This document shows, piece by piece, positions 33,118-45,245 of a stretch of DNA of 64,000 nt. Source of the stretch: Rusavskia elegans (taxonomy: Eukaryota; Ascomycota; Lecanoromycetes; Teloschistales; Teloschistaceae). The stretch lies in the NCBI GenBank assembly GCA_011316305.1, contig SAUG01000042.1, forward strand, positions 62,001 through 126,000, written 5' to 3'. A program made the position numbers and the translations under genes. The notes beneath the pieces are model-generated. The model made no database searches, was not told where the DNA came from, and saw nothing but the letters and a program-made list of their open reading frames with translations. Position 1 is the first letter of the stretch; each line of letters begins with the position of its first letter.

Positions 33118-33772
33118 GACGGCGCGTCGGGTTTATGGAGTTTTGGGTGTGGCGGGGGGAGTCCTGTATACCCTATTTGATACATCGCGATGATGCGAAT
33201 GGAATCCTCTCGGTTGTTGTACTTACCTTACTATACCGCTGGCTGTTTTCTACTCCTAGCCCCGAGACAATTCAATCCCACCCGTCGTCCTCTACATGTA
33301 GATTTTGACTAAAAACCCTTTCGCTCACAAAACTCCAACCCCACTGCGGCAGAACCCAACACATGCACATCTAACACATACCTCGCGCCTTACATGTCAA
33401 GAATAACCGCGCCATCTTCATCGTCCATACTGCTCTCCATTCACAAGAAATGACAGACGTATCAGCCTGCAGGTGGGACGGGAAGTGGGAAAAATGAGAT
33501 CATGGAACGGTCTATGTAGAGGTCCATCGCAAGGCATGTAGGCATCTGCTCGAACAAGTCTTGGTTTCATCATAGAAAAAGCACATCTTTCGGTGGATTT
33601 GACGACTGTTGCAATCTTTGTTAAGGAAATCACCTGCACCAAGCAGGCCGTTCGAAACAAAGTCAGTCAAATTATCGAACGTTCCTAGTAGCCGCCTGAA
33701 ACGATAAGTACACTACCACCGATACCTCTCTCCTCCATCTTTGCCTCTGATGGAGTCTCCACCATCATCTCA
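33118..33772. other. Gap without a recognised gene
   Basis: 3' regions of two converging genes; no frame looks coding. Confidence 0.5.
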
Positions 33773-36186
33773 TTAGCTCCCACCTCCACCATCACACCCC
33801 CCACCTCCACCACACCCCACTTCCCCTCCTCCTCCCCATCCGCCGCCACCGCCGCCATCCCCACTCCCACCGTCACCTCCTCCATCCACACCCCCGAGGC
33901 ATCCTCCCGCGGCAACTCCTCCTCCGCAGGTCCCCTGACAGCAATTCCCCGCCGCGCCAGCCTCAAAGGACGCACAGGCAGGGTTGCTCGGATACATGGT
34001 CGCCGTGATGCAAGGGTCTGCAGTATATGGGACATAGTACGGCACGTACATAGGGGCAATAGCCCCTGCAGCAGCGGCTGAAGAGCGTTCATCACGTCGA
34101 TCCAGCATCTTTTCACGTGTTCCATTCTTTTCGGCACGTTTACGAGCTTTTTCGTACATGGCGTCGAGTTTCTCTTTCTTAACCAAGCCCGCGGCCACAA
34201 TCTTGGCGTCTGTAGGGCAGTCGACGGCGTTGTGGGCGGAGATGTGTGCCATTCGTCTCTCGTTCTCTGCGGTTGTGCGGTCTAGAGCGGAAAGATGAGA
34301 GTCAATGTCTTTGTGCATGGAGCGGTGGAAGAGGTGACGAGATGCGGCCGAGGTGTGGGATTCACGGACAGCTTCGCAGTACCAGCACGTGCATTCAGAA
34401 TAGATCTCATGAAACATTGACTGATACGTTTTGGAGGTCCACTCGAAGGCGGTTGACAGGGTAGGTGCAGGGATCTTGTCGTCGTGGTCGATGAAGCGGT
34501 CGGTTTGAAGCACAGAGTAGCGGTAATATGTGCCTGGGAACAGCTGATGAGTATGCCTAGTGATCGGAAATTGTCAGCAGTATAGATGGATGGTGATACC
34601 TGAGGCTTTGACGCTGAAGAGCCCGTGCTATGGCAGGGCGTTTGCTTCGTATTTCAATTCAGGAATTGGACATCTGCACGCCGATCTGGAGGCAGGGACT
34701 ACGGGTCAATGCTTACCAAGCTAAGTCCACATCCAACGTCGGGACGGCTGTTTTCCCGCGGTTCAATTTTAGAATGGTGAAGTATCGTCCATATTTGGTA
34801 AGGAGTCGATTCATAGTCGATTGGACAGCCGGAGAATGAAGCCAATCGATAGCGTGCATCTTCTCGATGAAAGTCCCTTGACGGATTACCGCTCCGACCA
34901 AGTCAAGCGCGAATATCGAAGAATTGCTCCAGTACCGGGACATCATCTTCCTGACGGCGAACTTTTCTGGTCGAAGGCCTCTGGTTGGAGAATCTTGGAT
35001 ACCCTCCTCAATTATCTTTCGGACGTCATCCATCGATGTTCCTGGCTTGTCCAGTTTTTTAAACCGAGGAGACCGGAGAGTCTTCAGCAAATTATTCGGG
35101 AAAAATGGAGCGTGGCTGCTCAGATTCACAATGGGTTGCAACCTCCCTATTGCTCGCTTAGCCTTCTCAAACCGCCAATTAAATCATGTTTCGACCTGCA
35201 ATCTCATCATAAGTCACTGCAGCGTACGAACCTCTGGTATTCAGATAGGTTCCCGGCATGGGCAGATCCTTCTCGAGAAGGGCTTTACGATCCTTTTGAA
35301 ATTTTCGAACTCTGAGGGCTTCGTGAGTGCTAGTGGTAAAACAGCGATCACAAGACATCGCGAACTCCGGGTCGGCGAGACCAGAGCCACGATCTCTGTA
35401 GTTAAGTTCCCTCCAAAAGTCCGCCGTAGTCATAGTGGTCCACACGACTTGTTTCGCTTGTGCACATTTTGGACAGTCCAATATAGGTTGCTGATCATCA
35501 TCGAGGCTGTCCCATCTAAGTCCAGTGGTCCGGCGGAAATATTCTGGTGCATTTTCGCTGGTGCGATATTCGAATGTCTCGTTATTAATACACTGGTTGA
35601 TGATGGGCAGAGGCAACCCAGTATCCCATACAAGCTTTTTGTCATATCTGACGCAGTCCTCCAGGAAATCATGTGGGTTCAGTAGATGAGCATGCCAAAC
35701 CATCAGAACATCTACGAATATCGTCAGCCTTCGTGTAAATTGGCAACTTTTCACCCCAGTAGTTATAGACTCTACCAGAGGGTAAGACGGGGTCGACTAA
35801 CCTAGTGGAGGTAAAGTGACACTGTCAAAAGCAAAGCCAGGGCTGCCGGTCGTATCCTCAAAACTTTCCGATATGGCCACTAGTTCTTGCTGTCCAGGCA
35901 TGGAGCGACGCCCTGACTGAAGGGTTTGAAACCAAATAGTGTATCTTCGTTCAGCATTGGCGACGTAGATAGCCCATCTCTTCTCTCTCAGCTTGAGAAG
36001 CAGCTGCGCTCTTTTCTCGCCGAGTCTCCTGCCAGGATAAACATCGTCGACAAAGCGGTCGTATATACCATAAAGTCCGTCGGTAGTTGCAACATCCTCA
36101 CGAAGTAGATGGAGTGCTTCGAGGAGCTTCAGGTGTCCAAAACATTGGCCTGACGTGGGAGTAGTCGATGAAGTCGCGAGATCCAT
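33773..36186 (-). CDS. Glycine-rich domain-containing protein, DUF1399/GRDP family (704 aa)
   Basis: Family known in fungi and plants (GRDP); role poorly defined. Exons 35802-36186, 35196-35711, 34717-35146 and 33773-34556; introns 90, 49 and 160 bp. Splices restore the two hallmark motifs: PPLDVLMVWHAHLLNP (residues about 125-140) and TLDVDLAWHTHQLFPG (about 435-450). A CPKC..CDRC pair lies between them and CTCWYC after. The last 60 residues are Gly-rich with scattered Cys. The start at 36186 (MDLATSS) may not be the true one: upstream, in another frame, 36200-36330 reads EKEAPPVDVALPYR and HDLTATFS, much like the family's usual N-terminus, implying a frameshift or a missed intron. Confidence 0.82.
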
Positions 36187-36718
36187 TGTGGGAAAAGGTT
36201 GCAGTCAGGTCATGCTTCGGTCCAGGTCCAGACCTGTAAGGCAGTGCGACATCGACTGGAGGGGCCTCTTTTTCCAGCGGAGAAGGGTGAATTGCAGACG
36301 GCAAGCTAGTCGCACGACTAGCAGCCTGGAACCACACCCAGTCGCAGGAGTAGAGTTGAAAGAGCCCGAGAAATATAGAGCTTGAGTGAGAAGGAAAGTG
36401 AACAAAGTGCTATACGCTTGCGACTACATACTACTACTCATAGTGTATGCTTGTTGCTGAACAGGCGAAGATGTTGGCTTGGATTGAATGATTACACCTA
36501 CAGGTGATAAGGTACGAGAGCTAGGGAAGGCTGACTTGTGGCTGACTTGAGGCTGACGTGAGAAGGAAGCCGCGACTATGCCAAGCTGAGACATGAACAC
36601 GATCGATAGGCAACTTCAAACCAGACCCGTGATTATATACCATTCATATCTATGGTAGGTACAGATATCGACATCGCCTAGCGGCTGTCACTACTCGACC
36701 TCGCGGTAGCCGCCATCG

Positions 36719-36910
36719 TGGTAAGCAGAAAAACCCAGACACTAAGCCTATAGTCTCATGCATTGGAAGGGTATACGATTTGGCTGGCAGTCGTGATTTC
36801 GATTGCCCAATCCGGTATTCGATTTGGCCGGCAGTCGTGGTATCGAGTAGCCAATCCAGGATTTGATTTGGCTGGCAGTCATAGTTTCGAGTGCCCAATC
36901 CGTCAAGTCG
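36719..36910 (-). repeat. Dispersed repeat R2, copy B, with 44-bp tandem units
   Basis: Three direct units of exactly 44-bp period begin at 36777, 36821 and 36865 (plus-strand GATTTGGCTGGCAGTCGT..). They adjoin the R2 core (AGACACTAAGCCTATAG, 36737-36753). Confidence 0.8.
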
Positions 36911-36919
36911 AAGTGTCCG

Positions 36920-38177
36920 AACGATTCTGCTCGCCACGAGCCGCCGTCGCCAAGCCGTAGGGTGAACGACTCGACTTACCAATGCCAGCAGCCGCGGTGG
37001 AGATGATAGTCGAGACATCTGTAGATGAAGGTTCCCAACATCGTACGCAGGAATCCTTCAAGTAGACTGTCCATCACCCATTGGCTCCTCAAGCCCATTC
37101 CGACCCCATCAGCGCTATCGTTGTACTGGTAGACGAAACGCTGGCTATCCCAGAAGGCCAGTGCAGTAAAAGACGTGTTGTTTATGATCCCATGCCGCTT
37201 TACATGGTGTATTGCTGTAGTCGTGGTACGGTCCGCCGAGACAGCAGGTGATTCCAGGAGCAACACGGAGCTCCGTCAGGCTGAAGGATTGTGAGGTACA
37301 CTGCCGATCCTTTCGCGCGCTTGGCAACACGATTTCACCCACGAGGCTCCAGCTGATTCGACTTGGCTGCTGTGGCAAGGGAGTTCCAAGCCATCCCCAG
37401 AAGCTGAAGAGCCTATCCGTAAACGAGCCCCGATCGCTCTGGTTGGCATATCGTTCATGTTGATTAAGGGAAGGAAGCAAACAAAGGGTGTATGCTTGAC
37501 TTGGAGTGAACGATGATGTTGGCCTGCATTGGAGACTTACATCCGACACCTTCGTTGTCTGAATGGCCGACCTACCTCGCTTCTGCCTACCTCCACGCTC
37601 ACAGTTGACTGCAGCGCACATTGTCGAACAGCCAACAGAGCATGGCCCTGAGCATCGCCACGGAAACTCTCAACCATTGAACGCATCCCACTGTGGCCAA
37701 GAATAAGAAGTCGACGATGAGGTGGAGAGAAACTTGCCTATGAGGTTGTAAGACCAAATATGAACTCATAATACTTCACTCTAGCAACTGGGCAAAGCAA
37801 TATCCACAGGTTGAAAATTACAAAGAGTCCCACACTGAAGAATCCAATCAAAACAACACAGCACCCTCTATGCTTCTTTACCCGCCTCCTCGACAATTCG
37901 GCACTTCGCTGATGGGGTATTGTTACAATAAAGGCCCTGTGATGAAAAACTCCATGATGCAAACGTAATCGAGAAGGCGTTCCTCCGTGTTACTCGCCAG
38001 GATCGCGTACGTTAGCTGTGGGTACGGGTTGCGTGAGAGCGCGTGACCAAGCACTGTCGAGCTGTGGAATCGTAAGGGAGCCATGGGAATGTGCTGGGGT
38101 TGGCTGTTCGTCATAAATGCGCGTTAAGGACTGCCTCGTAGTGGCCGCATGCAGAAAAGCGAGCTTGAGATCGGATT
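36920..38177. other. Gap without a confident gene
   Basis: Minus-strand frames at 36976-37266 (e.g. NNTSFTALAFWDSQRFVYQY) and 37145-37621 read protein-like but overlap, change frame and lack a start. They may be the remains of a lectin-like gene; this is weak. The rest shows nothing. Confidence 0.35.
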
Positions 38178-39222
38178 CTAGACAGCTGCCGCAGCGGGTG
38201 CAGATGGTTGGACCTGGTTGATGGGGTCTACTGTTGCGTCCATAGCCATGGCACCATTGGTTTCAACGGCCGTGCATTCGCGCGAGATGTGCCCGGGTTG
38301 ACCACATTTGTAGCAAGCTTTGCCGGCTGAATTAAGGGGCCCGCCGTTGGGAGCAGTGCAGTCCCTCGAGATGTGTCCCTGAAGTTGGTCAGCTGGACGC
38401 TTGGTACCGTGTTCTACGGTCCTTGCTTACAAGCTTGCCACATGCATAGCACTTCATTGCCTGAGCTTGGCAGTCTCGAGCGTAATGATTTGGCCCACCG
38501 CACTTGTAACAGGTGGCTGGACGAGGTCCTCCAGGCCCGCCCGCATAACCACCACGGAATCCACCCCCGTACCCTCCACGAGGAGCGAAGCCTCCACGGC
38601 CAGCGCCTATCGGAGGCCCACCACCAAATGTACTTGGACAACCCCGCTTCAGTTCATGTAAGGTCAGCGACGAATGCACACGTTGGGCAACTATCCCTCA
38701 GTCATCAACGTACAGCAAGATGACCAGGCTGGCCGCAAGTGTAGCAGCGACCTCCAGTCCCTGCTCCACTTATGCGCAGCGTCGGGCAATCAGCTTGCAC
38801 ATGGCCAAGACCCTGGCAGTGGTAGCACTGTTTCGCTGTTGTTGCTTGTCAGCATCCATGGCCGAATCCCGGGCTTCGGAAGCCAGGATCGTCTGGGGGC
38901 ACGTACTCTCGGTGGTACGTGGCAGTGGGCACCCGTTGGATTCATGCCCTAAGCCGTCCGTTAGGCAACCCTGTGAGTACGTGAGAAGGCCAGGGCGGTT
39001 GTTTTTACGGACCAGGTTGTTTGCCTTGGGATTGGGTCAGCCGGTCCAGGGCTGAAAGCACGGGGTTTGTTCCTTACAGTTGTAGCATAAGCGCTCCGTA
39101 GAAGTGCAAACCTCTGGACAGCCGTCAGCAGGGTGTGTTGAAGCCACATCTCAGCACCACTGACCGGCATAGTGCCCAACGTTACCACACTTGTAGCAAG
39201 CCCGGCGAGATAGCGACGACAT
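38178..39222 (-). CDS. GIS2: CCHC zinc-knuckle nucleic-acid-binding protein GIS2/CNBP (228 aa, seven knuckles)
   Basis: Binds single-stranded nucleic acid and acts in translation of selected mRNAs. Exons 39165-39222, 39078-39113, 39013-39024, 38907-38948, 38714-38835, 38431-38646 and 38178-38378. The third exon is only 12 nt; it supplies CKQP of knuckle 2 (CYNCKQPGHESNGC). Without it the knuckle is lost and no other join gives it back. The other knuckles are CYKCGNVGHYAEVC, CYHCQGLGHVQADC, CYTCGQPGHLARGC, CYKCGGPNHYARDC, CYACGKLGHISRDC and CYKCGQPGHISREC. A Gly/Arg-rich linker (RGG type) lies between knuckles 4 and 5. The seven-knuckle count matches yeast Gis2. Six introns of 51-71 bp. Confidence 0.93.
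39013..39024 (-). other. GIS2: 12-nt microexon of GIS2
   Basis: Flanked by CCCAAG acceptor (branch CTGAC 15 nt upstream) and GTCCGT donor. Phase 1 on both sides; completes a CCHC knuckle. Confidence 0.8.
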
Positions 39223-39981
39223 CCTTGCTGCACTCCTTCAGATCCTGGAGACGTCGCGCATTAGCCATCTGCACTTAGAGAACATCTTTCCAGTCCTGCA
39301 GCATTGGACGGTGGTGATTGAATGGTGGTTTGAAGTGAGGGTTGCGCAGTGTTTCACAAGCATTTTGAAGACGAGCGATTTGCGCAACGTTGTTCTGTAG
39401 ACCCTGCTCGTGACGAGGATGTGTATCGACGACGTCGTACCTTTTCTCCAACCTGCGATTCCTTCCTAGAATAACAACGGGTGTCAGTACATTTGCATGT
39501 TGTGCGAAGACGCTGGGGATTAGTCATAGAATACCAAAAGACCAAGCTCCTTCCCTCAACAGCACAGCACTACCTCCCTTCCCTATGCCTGAGTCTACCG
39601 CACTGCAAACCGATGGAAGCGATTCTGTCTTTCTAAGTAATGATATGTTGTACAAGCACGAAGACCGAAAAGCTGGAGAAGATGTTCGCGTCCCGCATCT
39701 CGGCTGTTCGGCTACTCTCAATCTCCGCTTGTTTGTATCGGAGCTAGCCGACGTTGATATATCCGATCAGAGAATGCCTGTTCCGGGCTTTTTCTGCTTG
39801 TTCATGACAATCACAATTAACCAAACAGACGTAGATGGAGTATCATTTCTATTCTCGACTTAGGTTCGATATCACTTTACTTGTCCATTTCGCTCAAATT
39901 ATTGCAGAGATGTGACATTCCGGTTTGTGTTATTGCCGTGTCTTCAATCAAGCCTTCAGTAATGGGAAGAACGGTATGAGT
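39223..39981. other. GIS2 upstream region and UAP1 3' region
   Basis: Gap between two minus-strand genes. No gene seen; a plus-strand frame at 39585-39863 has no recognisable content. Confidence 0.5.
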
Positions 39982-41626
39982 TCAATCCTCTTTCTCAATC
40001 ACAGCGGGCGCTTTGATAGTCCTAGTCGACAGAAATTCCAAACTTTCTCCGCCCTTGATAATCGTTAGCGAATAGAGAGGCTGAAATGGACAATGCGTGA
40101 CATACATAGCTGACCAAGGGTGAGACCTCTACCCCTGTCTCTTCTGCGGCACCTTCGCTCTCAACTATCCCTCCCACGTTCTGCACCCACCTTCTCCCCT
40201 GGTTTAGTATGTCCTGCTTACTTGTATCGGGATCATCCTCGCCAGTTCCTTTGGCATTCTTGAGTGGAGAAAATTCGTCTTCTCGCTTGACCTCCATGCA
40301 GGCAAACTTCTCCAGACTCAACAAGGGGAAAATGTCAAACACGAATTGCTCGAGCTTGATTCCGTTCGGCTTGTCGGGCTTGACTGTCTCTCCTTTCTCG
40401 ATATCGACATGTGGAATCTTCTTTCGCGCTACGTGGTGTGGTAGTTGATGTACCCAATCCTCGATACTCTCAAGGAAGCGGAAAGAGTAATAGTGATTGA
40501 CGATGTTAGCTGCCCTGAACTTGAGTAGATCTGGCTGCTTCGGGTCTTTGGCTTCGGCCGTCTTATCGTCCATCTCGGAGTACTCCACTACATCCGGCTT
40601 TCCATTTTTTTGCAGGATCAGACCAACCGGTTCCTTGGCGTTCCTCTTTCGGACCACTTTGGTTGCTACATCGACATCTTTCAACGCAGCAAATCCGATG
40701 AAGACAGGATCCGCGACCTTTACCAAGCAGTTATCCACGCAATACGCGTGAATATGCTGAATCCCACGCTTGCGCATGTCTGTTCGAACATTCGATGTGA
40801 GCAATGCTTGATAAATCCCGCCATTACCGTCCGGTGCAACCGCTACCTACACATGGATCAGACAAGGCACTGTGCCTACGCGTATATTGAACCTTACCTT
40901 TGCCTTGGTCTCCAGAAGTATCTTGCCATCGTTGGAGATGCACGGTAAGACGCCTTGTTCGAATATGGATACATTGTCTTTCTGAAGTCCAAAATAGTTA
41001 TGTTCCTCAAAATATTGCTCCGTCGCTCGTCTCGTTGGTCCACTGGTCATGACATACCATGGAATGAAGATGTCCTTCTTTCCAGACTGCTTCTCAGCCA
41101 GCTGCTGGACCTTCCAGATTCGTTCCGCTTGTATCTGAAACAGGGATTTCTGGCTAGGCAAGCCAATGTTGAAGCATCCTTTAGGGTCTGAACTACCCAA
41201 TCGAGTGCCTTGACCACCAGCCATCAAGACGACAGCCACCTGCCCCTTGCTCACGTATTCCAGCCCAGAGGTATACCAGGATTGAACGTCTTCCTCCTTG
41301 GAATCGAGTATAGACGCTGTTGCGGCCTCCGGCAGAGGCTCTAATTTGGTCTCTTGGCTATCGTCGGAACTCTGAGCAGGATGTAATGCTTTCTCGGTGA
41401 TCTCGTTGATGTACTGGGGATCAAAAGACTTGAGGCGCTCGAAAATTCCAGCTTTCTCGGAAGTGGAGAGGTCATCGTAGAAAGTAAAGACATGGTCTTG
41501 GCCGGCTTTTGCATAGTTGTCTCTCAGCTCCTTCAACTCTTTTTGTGTAGGTTCGGTGGCTGGTACACCTTCCTCCTTCGATGTAAGGTGAAGCCTATCA
41601 AGCAGGTTGTTGAACGTAGCTGCCAT
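39982..41626 (-). CDS. UAP1: UDP-N-acetylglucosamine pyrophosphorylase (513 aa)
   Basis: Makes UDP-GlcNAc from UTP and GlcNAc-1-phosphate, the last step before chitin synthase, N-glycans and GPI anchors; cytosolic. Exons 40898-41626, 40106-40846 and 39982-40053, introns 51 and 52 bp. The nucleotide-binding motif [11 protein letters not shown] is at 134-144; the uridine-binding block [13 protein letters not shown] follows the first splice. The short last exon gives the family end [20 protein letters not shown]; reading on without the second splice would replace it with an unrelated tail. Start at 41626 ([10 protein letters not shown]) is the first ATG; the upstream open frame is non-ATG. Confidence 0.96.
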
Positions 41627-42021
41627 GTCTGAGGAAGGCAAGAGCACGCTATGTTCTGTTCCTACCTGCTTCCGCTGGACTTGTGACAAGGCCCAGGACA
41701 AGGTTCGACGTGATAGAAGTTACGTCATCGCATTGACAGCTGAACAAGTCTTATCGATTGGACAGGGCTGACCCATTCAGCCTTACCTAGATATCTCTAC
41801 TTCGGCAATTGTTCCCTTCAATGTCACGTAAGCTCTTTGGCAATGGTATTGGTATCGAATGGTAGAAGGAGAAGGAAGAACGGTAAGGATCACTTTCATA
41901 TCCATGGTCAGCTGCGAGCCCGAACCCCACAGCACCTTGTCATAACTCGTTGCTTGCTGCTCATTGGGGCTCTCGATAGATCAGGCGTAGCCGTATTAAT
42001 TCGCGAGTCGGATCGCTAGCA
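41627..42021. other. UAP1 promoter region
   Basis: About 400 bp between the stop of the PPIL4-like gene and the UAP1 start, both minus strand; no gene seen. Confidence 0.5.
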
Positions 42022-42960
42022 CTAGTAATGTTTCCTGTCCCTATCATAATCCCTTGGTCTCGAATCTCGACTTCGGCGCCTTGGCCGCCCCTCGTTACGC
42101 CCTGGCGGTGGACGATCTTCACGATAATCTCCCCTTCTCGGGCTGCGACTTCTCGAACGAAAGCGAGAGCTTGGTTTAGTGTCCAAGTTTCGGTTCCGTC
42201 CGCCTCGTAGATCATTTCTATCATAAACCATGTCGTAGCCGGTAGACTTGCGACTCCTTGTATTCCCATCTGGGTCGACGGCGCGATATTGTCGCTTCTT
42301 CTCCAAGTTTGCGACGCCACCGAAGCCACCCGACTGATTCGCTCGCTTTGAATTCGTTGCCGTTCGCCAGGTGTCTGAAAGCCTCGAGACCTATGGGCTG
42401 TCAGGACATGCGGGCTCGAAGCCAAAAGGGGGAGAAACGTACACTTTGTGAAAAGTCGACATGGATTCGATGATCGTCAATCAGGACGCCTTGCATCTTG
42501 AAGTAGGCCTGCTCACAGGCTTTCTGGTCTTCGAACTCAACGAAGGCATATTGAAGACTGTCGCCGGTGCGTTTGTCGCGAATGACTTCACAGGATAGGA
42601 TTTTGCCGAAGCGGCTGAAGATCAGATCCAGATCCTCGTCTATAACAAGGTTAGTCGGGCACGCGATGAGATTACCGACAAAGGTGGCTGACCTTCTGTG
42701 ACAGGGTTCAGCTTGCATACAAAAAGCACGTTCTCGGGGGGCTTGACCTCTGCATACGGTAGATCGCCGACGATTTCGAGTGTCAAGGCTTGAGCTCGTG
42801 CTTCTCGCTCTCTCCGGAGCTTCTCGCTCAACTCTTCCCGTGCAGCTTCGTCCAGCTCCACCTGGGTGGCATCTTCGTCCGGTTGCACGTTGTCCTCAAC
42901 GACTGACATTCCCTCGTTAGGACACGCATCCGAAACTGGCGGAGCCTCTATGCCAGACAT
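42022..42960 (-). CDS. PPIL4/Cyp6-like RRM protein lacking the cyclophilin domain (277 aa)
   Basis: PPIL4-type proteins are spliceosome-associated: an N-terminal cyclophilin, then an RRM and an RS/RD-rich tail. Exons 42693-42960, 42443-42639 and 42022-42390, introns 53 and 52 bp. The family block [20 protein letters not shown] and the RRM ([12 protein letters not shown] / [12 protein letters not shown], then YAFVEFE; about residues 72-152) are intact, as is an Arg/Ser/Asp-rich tail ending DYDRDRKHY. The roughly 160-residue PPIase domain that should precede them is missing: the first ATG is at 42960 and no cyclophilin sequence was seen in the next 2 kb. A further 5' exon is possible (GTAAGT donor near 43077), but its upstream frame does not look like a PPIase. 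Confidence 0.8.
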
Positions 42961-45245
42961 ATTGTCTATCGTGTATTCAGCAGGCTGGTCTGCAACTGCG
43001 TAGGCATAGCATTTGACAAGTGGAGGTTCCACCCGAGGCGCGGGAAGAGGCCAAGCTTTTTAGCTTGAGGAACTTACCCGCCTTGCCGCTAGAGTTTGTC
43101 ACGTTCCATTGCGGAGCACCTCATAGACGGGAGACTTCATGCCATTACTCTCTCCACCTCCGTATTGCCAGCTGCTACGTTGGCGTATCAGGAATGGTGG
43201 AACATCGAATGACAACAGTGCTTTCTCTATCATGGCTATATTTATGCCAAAGGAGTGCTTATGGCCATGACTTCTCTGTCTGGGGAACAACATCCGTAGG
43301 TAGATGGTGAGTATTCTGTCTTCTCCAAAGTCGGTACAGTACCACAACCTACATAGGCGCCTTCGATTAGATGGTCTCAACGTCAGTGGTTCTGAGCTTT
43401 GTGCCCTGCATCCCGCTCACATCATGGCATCTTAATCCCTCAGCGCCGGCTCGAAACCCCATCAGTCATAGAATTGCCCGGTTGGCGTGTGTCACATTAC
43501 ACTGCCCGCCCCCAGAGAATGCAACACCAACGGTCGCGGGAGGGAGGGAGGGCGGGCGCTTGCTTTCATTTGCCCCTTATCCTGCCGCTACCCGATCAGT
43601 CGTTTCAACTGGATCTTGACACGCCTGGAGCAGTCGTACGGCAATGCAAGTGGAGTCACAGAGTCATCTCCCCTTTCACTCGCTTCACATGGTACCGCTT
43701 CTTGCTCATGGAAACACTGAGCCTAGTCCCTCCATCAAGTCTTCGCTGGCGTTGCACAAAAGATCATGCTGTGGCGCTAGACGGCCTTTTCAGCTCGTAG
43801 CAGGGTCCTGACAGTCCGGAATCTCCACCAGTGCACCCACACCCTAAGTCTTTACAACGATAAAGGCATGTATCCTATAGCTGACGTTCGAACCCCTCGG
43901 ATCATCTCCTCAAGCATAGCCAACATGTTTCAAATGATTCCGATACCGTTAGTCAGGAGTGCTCAGCCTCACTAGATCATCAAGGCTTGACTTCCCCACA
44001 GCCTATCATATTTCTTCGAAAGGCTTCACGAGCTGCAAACACCCTTCAGCCATGATAGATTCAGCGGCTAAAGCAGGTTCAGGAGTAGAGTCTACTTGTA
44101 GGGCCCTGCATTATTGATCAAAGCAGCCTGTCATGGACTTTTTCGTTAGCACCTGACGCAGATAGGGCTTTTCCTCACGGCGAATACCATTAGGTAAAAT
44201 TCCCGGTATCTAGACTTGATCAATGTTCGAATGAGGTGCGGTATATCTTGCGCTACCTTCTGTAACGGTCAGTTTCTCCTACCTGGTTCCACACGCCTAA
44301 GCAACTCTCCTTATATGCAATTGCTGAGGCCGGGGTCGAAAATCGACAAGCAGGTTGGCAGTCGAAAGTGGCATTTCACTGGATTGCTTCCGAGTTTTTT
44401 TACTATTTCAGCGACGGGCAGCGAAATCCTTATTTGTTGTTTGCCAACTCTCTAAGCTCCGAGCAAGCAACATCTACGCCGAGGTCCTTGGTCCACGAGC
44501 TCTACCGTATGTTCACGTTCTTTCAAATGCGCTATGCTCAATCGGACACGTAATATCGGTAAGTTCCCACAGTCCTGCCCAATATTGTCGTCCCAATCCC
44601 AAGGCTGGCTATGTTTGCTAGAGACAGGTTCAGCTTGTGCAAATCGAACTATACAGTACCTCCTGTACATTTGGCTTATGAAGCAGAGGTTCTAGAAAAG
44701 CTCCAGCCATGGCTCGTATGTGAGGTGTCGGTGTAGTAGCATTATCGTCACTTAAGTGGTGTTCCACAGCATTGAATAATTATGTGCAATTCGTTGCCGA
44801 CCAAAAGGTACCGCTTTCCCGTTAGCTCTGTGTGTTGCCGTACTCTCTGCGGCTATCCGTGACAAGATGGTTAAGTCACGAAACCTGAAGCAAAGGTATC
44901 TTTACCACGGACTAATCCACTGCGCCAGACCAGACTTGACATGTTCGATTTCCTATAGATCTCAGAAACGTGGCGAGCTCCCGTCCGCGCCTTACGATCT
45001 TGTCTAAGGATCTCATAAAGAATACGACGTCTTCTTCTCTGCCCCAGTTCTGAGCGATCGAGCTGAAAGAGTCCCTGAAACTCACTTCTTCCGAGACTTT
45101 GCTCGATTAGAATTCTCTCGTTGATCAAGTTATCCGGAAGCTTGATGCTTAAGATCGTCTTCTCCCCTTCTTCTCATCTCCCCTACCTTCCATTCACTGC
45201 CTTCGAGCTCGCCCGGGTCCCTCAGGTCCCAGAACCTGCGATACC
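42961..45245. other. Gap without a recognised gene
   Basis: About 2.3 kb with many short frames (up to 133 codons, plus 43399-43800) and no domains. Contains a GGGAGG-rich tract at 43537-43560. No cyclophilin exon for the neighbouring PPIL4-like gene was found. Confidence 0.45.

Noticed and set aside
39001..39077. Joining GIS2 exon 2 straight to 38948
   Set aside because: It keeps the frame but turns knuckle 2 into YNWHESNGC, losing a zinc ligand pair; the 12-nt exon gives the family sequence exactly.
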